The notes under the pieces are model-generated. The model made no database searches and had not been told where the DNA came from. It worked only from the letters and a program-made list of their open reading frames with translations. This document shows positions 1 to 8,181 of a stretch of 64,000 bases of DNA, piece by piece. Source of the DNA: Saccharopolyspora kobensis (GTDB taxonomy: Bacteria > Actinomycetota > Actinomycetes > Mycobacteriales > Pseudonocardiaceae); the NCBI RefSeq assembly GCF_900108315.1, contig NZ_FNVB01000002.1:1326562-1390561 (forward strand), read 5' to 3'. Positions within the stretch are counted from its first letter, which is position 1. Every line of letters starts with the position of its first letter. A program made the translations under genes and the position numbers.

Positions 1-86
1 CCGAACTCGACCGGGAGGCCGATCTCCTCCGGGGTGAGCCCAGCGCGGCGGGCGCGGAGGAAGTCGCCCAGTTCCTTGTTCGCCAT
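1..86 (-). CDS. XRE-family (MmyB-like) regulator, N-terminal fragment
   Basis: The complement reads MANKELGDFLRARRAGLTPE from an ATG at 86 and is cut by the window edge after 28 residues. The 'LGDFLRARR' opening followed by 'GLTPEEIGLP' is the usual start of the actinobacterial helix-turn-helix family that continues into a MmyB-like ligand-binding domain. Only the first helix is visible, so the DNA-binding function is inferred from this motif. Confidence 0.6.
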   Translation of the reverse strand, partial: MANKELGDFLRARRAGLTPEEIGLPVEF

Positions 87-187
87 GCACCCAGTCTGAT
101 CTCGTCGTGGTCACCGGCCAACGGGATAGGTGGCCCTGCGAGGACCACCCGGGCGGATCCGCAGCCCACCGCGCCCGTGGTGCGCTG

Positions 188-937
188 CTATCCGGCAGTG
201 CCGGTCACGACGGTGGAATCGCGCTGGTCGCAGTGCAGGACGCGGGGGAGCAGGCCCGCCGCGGCAAGGATCTCGGCCGTGTGCGGTGCCTGGCTCCCGC
301 TGGTCTCGATCAGCACGGTCCCGCCGGGGGCCAGCCAGTGCGGCGCGTCCTGGGCCACGCGGCGCTGGACGGCCAGGCCGTCGGTGCCGCCGTCGAGCGC
401 GATCGACGGTTCGTGCAGCCGGGCTTCCGGTGGCATCAGGCCGACTTCGCCGGTGGGCACGTAGGGGGCGTTGGCCACCAGGACATCGATGCGGCCCCGC
501 AGCCCCACCGGCAGCGCCTCGTACAGGTCGCCTTCGGTGACTCCGGCGGAGCTGGGGAGGTTGGTCGCGGCGCAGGCCGCCGCGGCGGGATCGATGTCGG
601 CGGCGTGCAGTTCGGCCCGCGGGTGCGCGGCTGCTACCGCGGCGGCCACCGCACCCGCTCCGCAGCACAGCTCCACCACCACCGAGCCGGGTGCGGCCAG
701 CGCGATGGCCCGCTCGGCGAGGAATTCGGTGCGGCGGCGGGGAACGAACACGCCGGGGGCCATCGAGATGCGCAGCCCGCAGAACTGCGCCCAGCCCAGC
801 ACCTGCTCCAGCGGGAGCCCGGTGACGCGGCGGCGCAGCAGCTCGGCGAGCTCGGCCTGGTCGCCGGCCGCTTCGTGCAGCAGCGCGGCTTCCTCCTCGG
901 CGAAAACACAACCGGCCGAACGCAGTTCGGCCACCAC
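188..937 (-). CDS. Putative protein N5-glutamine methyltransferase (PrmC/HemK-related)
   Basis: A 249-residue class I SAM methyltransferase. The SAM loop reads VVELCCGAGAVAAAVA and is followed by an acidic residue in AADIDP. The catalytic motif is NAPY, the variant of the NPPY signature of PrmC/HemK enzymes, which methylate the Gln of a GGQ motif in release factors. The short N-terminal helical domain fits the PrmC-related subfamily better than housekeeping PrmC. The chosen start is GTG at 937 and has no good ribosome binding site. In-frame codons upstream (ACC ATT TCT TCG TCG) look like an older N-terminus lacking a normal start, with GAAAGG placed correctly for the ATT at 961. The start is therefore uncertain. 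The substrate is inferred. Confidence 0.8.
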   Translation of the reverse strand: MVAELRSAGCVFAEEEAALLHEAAGDQAELAELLRRRVTGLPLEQVLGWAQFCGLRISMAPGVFVPRRRTEFLAERAIALAAPGSVVVELCCGAGAVAAAVAAAHPRAELHAADIDPAAAACAATNLPSSAGVTEGDLYEALPVGLRGRIDVLVANAPYVPTGEVGLMPPEARLHEPSIALDGGTDGLAVQRRVAQDAPHWLAPGGTVLIETSGSQAPHTAEILAAAGLLPRVLHCDQRDSTVVTGTAG

Positions 938-1298
938 ATCAGGAGAAGTCGACGAAGAAATGGTGAGCGCCTTTCGAAGATCCGGTCGGGCGCTCCAGCG
1001 CGATCACCGGCGGTGTCGGCCGGAGGGGAGCACCCGGTCTGCCACAGCGGAAATGGGTCTCACCTCCTCGTCTCGCGCGGTTGTCGTGCACGCTAGCAAC
1101 CGCGCCCGCCCGCATCGGGCGCAGGGCGCGGAAAACAGCACTGGGGCCGTGACCGGGCTGGTCACGACCCCAGGCTTCGCAAGTCCTGGCAACAGGCCCC
1201 GGTTGTCGTTCTGGTGCCCCGGTATTGCGCTCGCGGCGAGTGCCGCCAGCCTGCTGCCTCAAGCCCGCACCGGCGCACCGGGCGGACAGCGGGTGTTG
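938..1298. other. Gene-free stretch upstream of the methyltransferase
   Basis: I see no supportable protein gene. On the minus strand there is a TAGCGT -10-like hexamer at 1095-1090. About 40 bases downstream is a strong Shine-Dalgarno-like GAGGAGGTGA followed by ATT rather than ATG or GTG, then a short open frame ending in TGA near 1004. It may be an untranslated or short-peptide leader for the methyltransferase gene, but nothing proves translation. Confidence 0.4.
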
Positions 1299-1409
1299 TC
1301 AGACCCGCGCGTTGCGCTGGTGGACGCTCGTGTGCGGGTGCCGCATCACGGTGCGGGCCCGCTCCATCTCGCGCGCCATGCTGCCCAGCCAACGAACCAG
1401 ACCTGCCAT
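1299..1409 (-). CDS. Small basic hypothetical protein (36 aa)
   Basis: An ATG at 1409 is preceded by GGAGG with an 8-base gap, one of the better ribosome binding sites in the window. It opens a 36-residue frame starting MAGLVRWLGSMAREMERART and ending at 1299. The first half can form an amphipathic helix; the second half is rich in Arg and His. A promoter-like TTGACA-N17-GATTAA lies directly upstream. I do not recognise the family and assign no function. The support is the signals, not homology. Confidence 0.55.
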   Translation of the reverse strand: MAGLVRWLGSMAREMERARTVMRHPHTSVHQRNARV

Positions 1410-1437
1410 CGGGGCGTCCTCCACTACTCCGAGAGGG

Positions 1438-1466
1438 TTAATCGACGACTCGTCGCCGGTTGTCAA
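1438..1466 (-). promoter_or_regulatory. Candidate promoter of the 36-aa gene
   Basis: Minus strand: TTGACA (1466-1461), 17-base spacer, then GATTAA (1443-1438). This -35 is perfect, the spacing is ideal, and the -10 is only partial. It ends 29 bases before the ATG at 1409. Confidence 0.5.
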
Positions 1467-1642
1467 CTCCGGTTCCCGACAACCGACGTGAACCGGACCG
1501 CCAACGGCCGTCTCACCCGCCATGTCGTTGCAGGTAGTCCCGATGTTTCACCCACTACGTAACGGAGTGATAACGAAGATCGGGACGGTGTGTTTGTCCC
1601 CCGAAAGGGGGAATTGGGGTGGGTCGTGCGGACGCCGCGTCA

Positions 1643-1903
1643 TCACCCCGGATGCGCACCCACCGCATCGCGCAGCTCAGCGGCCATCGCCATGTCCGAA
1701 CGGCGCGCGCAGTGCGCGCAGCAGAAGAACCGGCCGCTGGCCTCCACCCCGTGCCCGAGGATCCGGCACCCGCAGTGCTCGCACACCGGCGCCAGCCGCT
1801 GCGCGGCGCACTCGAAGCTGTCGAAGGTGTGCACCCCGCCGCCGGTGGTGTGCACCTCGAAGGTCATCCAGTAGTCGTTGCCGCAGACTTCGCAGGTCCC
1901 CAT
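1643..1903 (-). CDS. Small cysteine-rich, probably metal-binding protein
   Basis: An 86-residue protein starting at ATG 1903 behind GGGAGGAG. It contains paired cysteines in the order CEVC, FEC, CEHCGC and CCAHC, plus several His residues. This suggests two zinc-ribbon-like knuckles or a metallothionein-like fold. It has no signal peptide, so it is cytoplasmic. An open frame continues upstream to 2155 but has no ribosome site and poor coding character, so I reject that extension. Metal binding is inferred from the cysteine pattern alone. It may be a metal buffer or an accessory zinc-finger protein. Confidence 0.7.
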   Translation of the reverse strand: MGTCEVCGNDYWMTFEVHTTGGGVHTFDSFECAAQRLAPVCEHCGCRILGHGVEASGRFFCCAHCARRSDMAMAAELRDAVGAHPG

Positions 1904-2057
1904 GACGTCTCCTCCCGCTGGGAATCGCCTCTGGCACCGGCAGCATGCGAGCCCTCGGCCGCCTCGGCAACCGCGCCCCGCCCGAGGCGGTGCCGACCGA
2001 TCCCGCGGTGTGCCAACATGATCACCGTCACACCCCGCGAGCCCTCCGGGAGCAGCC

Positions 2058-5048
2058 ATGCACGACGACCGCCACATCGTCGAACAACGCCTCGACCGCG
2101 TCCTGGCCGAACGACTGCGCCCCGCCCAGCACAGCCACACCGCCGCCTGCGACATCGCCGTCTGGCACGTCCCCGGCGAACCCGTGCCCGTCGCCGAAGC
2201 CCTGCGCGCCGACTACACGCCCACCACCGTCGGCCAGCCCTGGGGTCCGGCGTGGGGCACCAGCTGGTTCCGCATCACCGCCACCGTCCCCGAGCAGTGG
2301 GACGGCCGCACCGCCGAAGTCCTCGTCGACCTCGGTTTCGACGACGACCGCCCCGGATTCCAGTGCGAGGGCCTCGCCCACACCCCCGACGGCACCCCGA
2401 TCAAAGGCCTGCACCCCCGCAACACCTACCTGCCGCTGGGCCGCAACAGCGCGGGCAAGACCCGCACCTTCTACGTCGAAGCCGCCGCCAACCCCATCAT
2501 CCTGGGCCCGCACGGCTTCCAGCCCACCGAACTCGGCGAACGCCCCACCGAACCCGGCCCACCGCTGTACGTGCTGCGCCGCGCCGAGGCCGCCGTCCTC
2601 GACGAAGAGGTCTGGAACCTCGTCCAGGACACCGAAGTCCTCAACGGGCTGATGCGGGAACTGCCCACCGACTCGCCCCGCCGCCACGAGATCCTGCGCG
2701 CCCTGGAACGCATGCTCGACCGCCTCGACCTGCACGACGTCGCCGCCACCGCACCCGCCGCCCGCGCCGAACTCACCGATGTGCTCGCCCGGCCCGCCCA
2801 CGCCAGCGCCCACACCCTCTCCGCCGTCGGCCACGCCCACATCGACTCCGCCTGGCTGTGGCCGCTGCGCGAAACCGTCCGCAAGGTCGCCCGCACCACC
2901 GCCAACGTCACCGCGCTGATGGCCACCCACCCCGACTTCCACTTCGCGATGTCGCAGGCCCAGCAGCTGGCCTGGGTCAAGCAGCACCACCCGCAGCTGC
3001 ACGACCGGGTGCGCGCCTTCATCCACACCGGGCAGTTCGTGCCGGTCGGCGGCATGTGGGTGGAATCCGACACCAACATGCCCGGCGGCGAGGCCCTGGC
3101 CCGCCAGCTCATCCACGGAAAGCGCTTCTACCTCGAGGAGTACGGCATCGAGACCCGCGAGGTGTGGCTGCCCGACTCCTTCGGCTACTCCGCCGCGCTG
3201 CCGCAGCTCATCGCCGCCTCCGGCTCCCGCTGGTTCCTCACCCAGAAGATCTCCTGGAACCAGACCAACCGCTTCCCGCACCACACCTTCTGGTGGGAGG
3301 GCATCGACGGCACCCGGGTGTTCACCCACTTCCCGCCCGCCGACACCTACAACGCCGAGATCACCGGCCGCGAACTCGCCCACGCCCAGCGCAACTTCGC
3401 CGAACACGGTTACGGCACCCGCTCGCTGCTGCCCTTCGGGCACGGCGACGGCGGGGGAGGGCCCACCCGCGAGATGCTCGCCCGCGCCGCCCGCACCGCC
3501 GACCTGGAAGGCTCACCACGAGTCCGCCTGGACACCCCCGCGGAGTTCTTCACCGCCGCCGAAGCCGACCACACCGGCCCCGCCGTGTGGTCCGGCGAGC
3601 TCTACCTGGAATTCCACCGCGGCACCTACACCTCCCAGGCCAAGACCAAGCAGGGCAACCGCCGCAGCGAACACCTCCTGCGCGAAGCCGAGCTGTGGTG
3701 CGCCACCGCCACCATCGCCACCGGCCGCGACTACCCCTACGAAGCGCTGGACCGGCTGTGGAAGCAGGTGCTGCTGCACCAGTTCCACGACATCCTGCCC
3801 GGCTCGTCCATCGCCTGGGTGCACCGCGAGGCCCAGGAGACCTACCGGCGCGTGGCCGCCGAACTGGAGGCCATCACCACCCAGGCCCAGCAGGCGCTGG
3901 CCGGCCCGCCCGTGCACCCGATCACCTTCAACGCCGCGCCCCACAGCAGGGGCGGTGTGCCCGCCCTGGGCGCGGCCACCGGCGAGCACGCCCCGCCGCC
4001 CGATCCCACCCGCCACCCCGACGGCACCATCACCATCGACAACGGGCTGCTGCGCGCCACCATCGACCAGCGCGGCCTGCTGACCTCGGTCTACGACCAC
4101 GCCGCCGAACGCGAAGCGCTCGCCGCACCGGCCAACCTGCTGCAACTGCACCGGGATCACCCCAACGCCTGGGACGCCTGGGACCTCGACGGCTTCTACC
4201 GCCACCACGTCCAGGACCTCACCGACGTCGAGGACGTCAGCCTCGACGAGCACGCCGTGCACATCCGGCGCCGCATCGGCGATTCCACCATCGACCAGCG
4301 CATCAGCGTGCCCGCGCACGCCCGCCGCGTCGACATCACCACCGACGTCGACTGGCACGAGACCGAGAAGATCCTCAAGGCCGCCTTCCCGCTGGACGTC
4401 CACGCCGACCGCTCGGCCGCCGAAACCCAGTTCGGCCACGTCATGCGCCCCACCCACACCAATACCTCCTGGGACGCCGCCAAGTTCGAGATCTGCGCGC
4501 ACCGCTACCTGCACGTCGGCGAACCCGGCTACGGCCACGCCCTGATCAACGACTCCACCTACGGCCACGACGTCACCCGCGACAGCCGTCCCGACGGCAC
4601 GACCACCACCGTGCGGCTGTCGCTGCTGCGGGCCCCGCGCTTCCCCGATCCCGACACCGACCACGGCCGCCACCGGCTGCGCTACGCGCTGCTCGTCGGC
4701 GCCGACATCGGCGACGCCGTCCGCGAGGGCTACCAGCTCAACCTGCCCGAACGCACCACCCAGGGTTCGCGCACCGTGGCGCCGCTGATCACCGTCGACA
4801 ACGACGCGGTGGTCGTCGAAGCCGTCAAGCTCGCCGACGACCGCAGCGGCGACCTGGTCGTGCGCCTCTACGAATCCCGCGGCGGCCGCGCCCGCGCGCG
4901 GCTGACGACCTCCTTCCCGGCCACCGCCGTCACCCGCACCGATCTGCTGGAGCGGCCGCTGGCCGAACCCGACGCCACCTCCGACGCCCTGCACATCCGC
5001 CTGCGCCCCTTCGAGATCCGCACCCTGCGCTTCACCCGCGCCACCTGA
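2058..5048 (+). CDS. Alpha-mannosidase, glycoside hydrolase family 38
   Basis: A 996-residue cytoplasmic enzyme of normal GH38 length, starting at ATG 2058 behind CCGGGAG. Residues 1-250 form the N-terminal beta domain. The catalytic domain begins at GHAHIDSAWLWP (about 258-269), which supplies zinc-binding His and Asp. PDSFGYS (about 371-377) holds the catalytic Asp nucleophile. HQFHDILPGSS (about 573-583) holds the last zinc-binding His. The C-terminal half carries the GH38 beta-sandwich. Family members remove terminal alpha-mannose from glycans or mannosylated oligosaccharides. No transporter or regulator is adjacent, so substrate and induction are unknown. The absence of a signal peptide suggests it acts on imported oligosaccharides. 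Confidence 0.93.
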   Translation: MHDDRHIVEQRLDRVLAERLRPAQHSHTAACDIAVWHVPGEPVPVAEALRADYTPTTVGQPWGPAWGTSWFRITATVPEQWDGRTAEVLVDLGFDDDRPGFQCEGLAHTPDGTPIKGLHPRNTYLPLGRNSAGKTRTFYVEAAANPIILGPHGFQPTELGERPTEPGPPLYVLRRAEAAVLDEEVWNLVQDTEVLNGLMRELPTDSPRRHEILRALERMLDRLDLHDVAATAPAARAELTDVLARPAHASAHTLSAVGHAHIDSAWLWPLRETVRKVARTTANVTALMATHPDFHFAMSQAQQLAWVKQHHPQLHDRVRAFIHTGQFVPVGGMWVESDTNMPGGEALARQLIHGKRFYLEEYGIETREVWLPDSFGYSAALPQLIAASGSRWFLTQKISWNQTNRFPHHTFWWEGIDGTRVFTHFPPADTYNAEITGRELAHAQRNFAEHGYGTRSLLPFGHGDGGGGPTREMLARAARTADLEGSPRVRLDTPAEFFTAAEADHTGPAVWSGELYLEFHRGTYTSQAKTKQGNRRSEHLLREAELWCATATIATGRDYPYEALDRLWKQVLLHQFHDILPGSSIAWVHREAQETYRRVAAELEAITTQAQQALAGPPVHPITFNAAPHSRGGVPALGAATGEHAPPPDPTRHPDGTITIDNGLLRATIDQRGLLTSVYDHAAEREALAAPANLLQLHRDHPNAWDAWDLDGFYRHHVQDLTDVEDVSLDEHAVHIRRRIGDSTIDQRISVPAHARRVDITTDVDWHETEKILKAAFPLDVHADRSAAETQFGHVMRPTHTNTSWDAAKFEICAHRYLHVGEPGYGHALINDSTYGHDVTRDSRPDGTTTTVRLSLLRAPRFPDPDTDHGRHRLRYALLVGADIGDAVREGYQLNLPERTTQGSRTVAPLITVDNDAVVVEAVKLADDRSGDLVVRLYESRGGRARARLTTSFPATAVTRTDLLERPLAEPDATSDALHIRLRPFEIRTLRFTRAT

Positions 5049-5084
5049 GACCCGAACGTCGCGCGTGCGCGGAGTTCCGGCGAC

Positions 5085-6236
5085 CTACCGCGCACGCGCG
5101 ACGTTCTCGAGCAGCGCCGCGGCGTGATCGGGGCCGGGTAGTGCGGCGAATTCGGCGCGCAGGCGTTCGGCCTGCTGCCGGTAGGTCGGCACCGCGAGCA
5201 GTTCCGACATCGCTTCGCGGGCATCCGCCGGTGTCGCCGTGGCGGCATCGAGCACCGTGGCGGCGCCGAGCTGCTCGGCGCGCTCGGCGTTCACCGGCTG
5301 GTCGGCGCCTATCGGCACCAGCACTGACGGCACCCCGTGCGCGAGAGCACCCATCACGCTGCCCGACCCGCCGTGCGAGACGACCGCGTCGCAGTGCGGC
5401 AGCACCTCGTCCTGGTCCACGTACTGGGCGATGCGCACGTGCTCGGGCTGCGGCCCGAACTCGGCCGGGTCGATCTGCCGCCCCACGGTCATCAGCAGGT
5501 TCACCGGCAGCTCGCGCAGTCCCGCGAGCACCCGTTCGTAGAGGTCGCCGGATTCCATCCCGAACTCGGTGCCCAGGGTGAAGTAGACGACCGGCGAGTG
5601 CGGGCGCACCCTTGCCCACTCCGGTGCGGGCCCGGCCGGAGCGGGCGAGGGCGGCCGGACCGCGCGCTCGGTGCCGTGCCGCCACGCCCCGGGTGCGCGA
5701 AAGGTCGGTGGGAACGGTGCGAGCCGCAGGAACCGGCCGAGCATGCTCAGGTCCGGATCGGCAGGCAGCCCGCACTCGGCCCGGATCTCCCGCAGCGCTC
5801 CGCCGACCACGTCGGGGCGTATCTGCAGGCCGCTCGCCGATACCAGGACGCTCGCGTGCGGCACGTCCAGCAGCTCGGCGGTCAGCATCGTGGCGAAGTC
5901 GAACTCGTCGCACACCACCAGGTCCGGCTTCCAGTCGCGCATCAGCGGCCCCACCAGGGGCAGCCGGGTTCTGGTGGCCTTGCGTGCGAAGTTCTCCCGC
6001 ACCTCCTCGTCGGACTGCTCGGCGTCGGCCACCCGCAACGGCGCCCGCTTCCGCGGTCCGGGGGCGGGCCGGGAACCGAGCTGGTGGAAGGAGAACCCGG
6101 CGTTCTCGACGAGTCCGCCCAGAGCACCGGAGGCCGCCCACAGCACGGTGTGCCCGGCGTCGGCCACCGCCCGGGAGATCGGCAGCAGCGGGTTGAGGTG
6201 TCCGGGGCCACCGATGCAGGTGAACAGCATGCGCAT
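5085..6236 (-). CDS. MGT-type (GT1) glycosyltransferase
   Basis: A 383-residue GT-B glycosyltransferase. The N-terminus MRMLFTCIGGPGHLNPLLP is the acceptor-side motif of macrolide/UGT-like enzymes. The C-terminal donor-binding motif is HGGSGSVMGALAHGVP followed by GADQPVNAERAEQLG. Such enzymes transfer a sugar from an NDP-sugar to a small hydrophobic acceptor such as a macrolide, aromatic or polyketide. An in-frame TTG at 6272 would add 12 residues, but ATG 6236 puts the conserved motif at the true N-terminus. It is next to an HxlR regulator and an efflux pump, which suggests inactivation or decoration of a xenobiotic or antibiotic. The acceptor is unknown. Confidence 0.85.
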   Translation of the reverse strand: MRMLFTCIGGPGHLNPLLPISRAVADAGHTVLWAASGALGGLVENAGFSFHQLGSRPAPGPRKRAPLRVADAEQSDEEVRENFARKATRTRLPLVGPLMRDWKPDLVVCDEFDFATMLTAELLDVPHASVLVSASGLQIRPDVVGGALREIRAECGLPADPDLSMLGRFLRLAPFPPTFRAPGAWRHGTERAVRPPSPAPAGPAPEWARVRPHSPVVYFTLGTEFGMESGDLYERVLAGLRELPVNLLMTVGRQIDPAEFGPQPEHVRIAQYVDQDEVLPHCDAVVSHGGSGSVMGALAHGVPSVLVPIGADQPVNAERAEQLGAATVLDAATATPADAREAMSELLAVPTYRQQAERLRAEFAALPGPDHAAALLENVARAR

Positions 6237-6300
6237 CCCGGCACCCTGCCGGTGGGCATGGCGCCGGCGCAACGGTGAGGGCGCGTCTTCCTGCGCCCGG

Positions 6301-6744
6301 CTACCGGAGCTTGTGCACCTGGGTGTTCTCGGCGTCCAGGACGGTGCCGTCGGCGCTGGTGGGCACCAGCTCGGGCACGACCGCGCCGTTGCGGTCCAGG
6401 AGGGTGGAATGGGCCTCGCCGGGGGCGAAGGCGTGCCGTTCTCCCCACTGGCGCAGCGTGACCACGACGGGGAACAGGTCGCGGCCTGCGTCGGTGAGCG
6501 CGTACTCCTGGCGGCGTCCGGAGGGCGCGGCGCGCTGGACGAGCAGCCCGTGAGCGGTGAGCTTGCGCAGCCGGTCGGTGAGGATGTTGCGCGCGATGCC
6601 GGTGCGGCGCTGGAACTCGGTGAACGACCGCGCCCCGTCCATCGCGTCGCGGATCACCAGCAGGCTCCACCGGTCGCCGACGAGGTCGAGCGTGCGGGCG
6701 ACCGGGCATTCGGGGTCGGTCCACCCCGGGTCCGGAGAGGTCAT
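6301..6744 (-). CDS. HxlR-family transcriptional regulator
   Basis: A 147-residue winged-helix protein. The opening CPVARTLDLVGDRWSLLVIR is the hallmark HxlR N-terminus with its conserved Cys, followed by the recognition helix FTEFQRRTGIARNILTDRL. The C-terminal tail after about residue 105 is longer than in the smallest family members. ATG 6744 follows GGTGG; an upstream start at 6777 would run into the operator region. It is transcribed toward the glycosyltransferase gene 64 bases away and is divergent from an MFS pump, so it probably controls both and itself. Confidence 0.9.
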   Translation of the reverse strand: MTSPDPGWTDPECPVARTLDLVGDRWSLLVIRDAMDGARSFTEFQRRTGIARNILTDRLRKLTAHGLLVQRAAPSGRRQEYALTDAGRDLFPVVVTLRQWGERHAFAPGEAHSTLLDRNGAVVPELVPTSADGTVLDAENTQVHKLR

Positions 6745-6764
6745 GGCACCACCAGGAGAGTTGC

Positions 6765-6796
6765 GTTTTGAAACCATTGTGCCCTAGCCTCAAAAC
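6765..6796. promoter_or_regulatory. Candidate HxlR operator between divergent genes
   Basis: Perfect 7-bp arms GTTTTGA (6765-6771) and TCAAAAC (6790-6796), 18 bases apart, lie between the divergent regulator and MFS genes. The AT-rich arms stand out from the surrounding GC-rich DNA. HxlR dimers bind inverted repeats of this general size; binding here is inferred. Confidence 0.5.
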
Positions 6797-6827
6797 AGTT
6801 GCAAAATGCTACTGATTGGACGTGGTG

Positions 6828-8015
6828 ATGGGAACCTGGCGACGACTGCTGCTGGCGATGGTCGGGGGAGTGGCGGTGGCGAGCATCTACACCGCCCAAC
6901 CCGTGCTCGAACCCATGGGCCACGACCTCGGCATCCCCGCCGAACACACCGGCTGGATCGTCGCCACCGCCCAGATCGGCTACCTCGCGGGCCTGATCCT
7001 GCTCATGCCGCTCGGCGACGTCCTCGACCGCCGCAAGCTCATCGCCACCCACCTCGCACTCACCGCAGCGGGCATGATTCTCACCGCCGCGGCGAACACC
7101 GCCTGGACGGCCCTCACCGGCCTGGCCGCAGCAGGCCTCTTCGCCGTCGTCGTGCAAACCACCGTCGCCTACGCCGCAACCATCTCCGCACCCGACGAAC
7201 GCGGCAAGAACATCGCAGCCGTGGTCTCCGGCGTGGTCATCGGCATCCTCGGCGGCCGAATCCTCGCCGGCGCGCTCACCGACATCTGGGGCTGGCGCAG
7301 CACCTACCTCGTGCTGGCCACCCTCGCACTCGCCCTCACCGCCCTAGTCCTGGCCGCACTGCCCACCGACCACCGACCCCAACCCCCAGCCCGGTACACC
7401 CAAGCCCTGGCAGCACTCGGCGGACTCTTCCGGCAACGCCTCTTCCTCACCCGCGGCCTCATCGCCTTCTTCCTCTTCGCCTCCTTCGCCACCCTCTGGA
7501 GCGGCATCGCACTACCACTGGCCGCCGCACCCTGGCACCTCACCGAATCCCAGATCGGACTCATCGGCATCGCCGGCCTCGCCGGAGCCCTCGGCGCCGG
7601 ACGCGCCGGACGATGGGCCGACGCCGGACACGCCCGCACCGCCACCGGCATCGCACTGATCCTGCTCATCGCCTCCTGGGCGGGCATCGCCCAACTCCCG
7701 CGATCGCTGTGGCCGCTGGCCGCCGGAATCCTCCTGCTCGACTTCGCCGTCCAACTCGCCCACGTCAGCAACCAGCACCTGCTCGCCACCGCACACCCCG
7801 ACCGCACCAGCACCGCCATCGGCGGCTACATGATCTTCTACTCACTGGGCTCCGCCCTCGGCGCAGCCACCACCACCGCCGTGCACACCACCGCGGGCTG
7901 GACCGCGGCGAGCCTGCTCGGAGCCGCCTTCGCCGCCTGCGGCCTGGCCACCTGGGCCATCGACCGCCACCTGCCCACCCGAAGCACCCCGGCAGAACGC
8001 ACCAGCGCGCACTGA
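6828..8015 (+). CDS. MFS drug efflux transporter
   Basis: A 395-residue integral membrane protein with about 12 predicted hydrophobic segments. The loop after the second segment reads GDVLDRRKL, a variant of the major facilitator motif A (GxxxDRxGRR). A VSGVVIGILGGRILAG-like stretch in helix 5 resembles the antiporter motif C of drug/proton antiporters. A TTG at 6816 is also in frame, but ATG 6828 has a GGA eight bases upstream and a cleaner N-terminus. It is divergent from the HxlR regulator and shares its operator region. Export of the compound modified or sensed by the neighbours is inferred. Confidence 0.88.
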   Translation: MGTWRRLLLAMVGGVAVASIYTAQPVLEPMGHDLGIPAEHTGWIVATAQIGYLAGLILLMPLGDVLDRRKLIATHLALTAAGMILTAAANTAWTALTGLAAAGLFAVVVQTTVAYAATISAPDERGKNIAAVVSGVVIGILGGRILAGALTDIWGWRSTYLVLATLALALTALVLAALPTDHRPQPPARYTQALAALGGLFRQRLFLTRGLIAFFLFASFATLWSGIALPLAAAPWHLTESQIGLIGIAGLAGALGAGRAGRWADAGHARTATGIALILLIASWAGIAQLPRSLWPLAAGILLLDFAVQLAHVSNQHLLATAHPDRTSTAIGGYMIFYSLGSALGAATTTAVHTTAGWTAASLLGAAFAACGLATWAIDRHLPTRSTPAERTSAH

Positions 8016-8026
8016 CCCCGCCCGGC

Positions 8027-8054
8027 TTGCACCCCGCCCCTCTTGGCCGATACT
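8027..8054 (+). promoter_or_regulatory. Candidate promoter of the terC leader RNA
   Basis: TTGCAC (8027-8032), a 16-base spacer, then GATACT (8049-8054). A start about 7 bases downstream, near 8061, would put the 5' end of the RNA exactly at the first strand of the riboswitch P1 helix and would exclude the left arm of the hairpin at 8037-8067. The match is imperfect. Confidence 0.4.
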
Positions 8055-8067
8055 CGGCCAAGAGGGG
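8037..8067 (+). terminator. 14-bp perfect hairpin after the MFS gene
   Basis: CCCCTCTTGGCCGA (8037-8050) and its exact complement TCGGCCAAGAGGGG (8054-8067) are separated by only TAC. The hairpin lies 21 bases after the MFS stop. No U tract follows, which is common for actinobacterial terminators. The right arm overlaps the first conserved riboswitch segment, so RNA reading through from the MFS gene would fold this hairpin instead of the aptamer. Confidence 0.6.
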
Positions 8068-8177
8068 AGTACTTCACCAAAGGCCCGACCGGTCAGGACG
8101 AACAACCCCGGCAGGTGTTCCCGGCAGGCCGCCCACCACGGGCGAAGGAGACCTCGAACCCACCGAGTTCGAGGAGG
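8062..8177 (+). promoter_or_regulatory. yybP-ykoY-type manganese riboswitch with Shine-Dalgarno sequestering stem
   Basis: The leader begins GAGGGGAGTA, the conserved L1 segment of the yybP-ykoY class. It continues through CGGTCAGGACG and ends in GCGAAGGAGACCTC, resembling the conserved 3' segment. GAGG (8062-8065) can pair with CCTC (8152-8155) to close helix P1. The same CCTC also belongs to CCTCGAAC (8152-8159), which pairs perfectly with GTTCGAGG (8167-8174). That hairpin buries the ribosome site GAGGAGG (8171-8177) of the next gene. The two folds exclude each other, so Mn2+ binding should free the ribosome site. This class is known to control TerC/MntP-type manganese exporters, matching the gene downstream. 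I aligned it by eye only. Confidence 0.72.
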
Positions 8178-8181
8178 CCCC

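Noticed and set aside
2028..3443. Long minus-strand frame rich in Gly and Val opposite the alpha-mannosidase
   Set aside because: Composition is that of an antisense of codon-biased coding DNA; there is no ribosome site or motif.
1619..5581. Open frame of 1320 codons on the + strand over the alpha-mannosidase gene
   Set aside because: It is rich in Arg, Pro and His with no domain; it is an out-of-frame shadow of the GH38 gene caused by high GC content.
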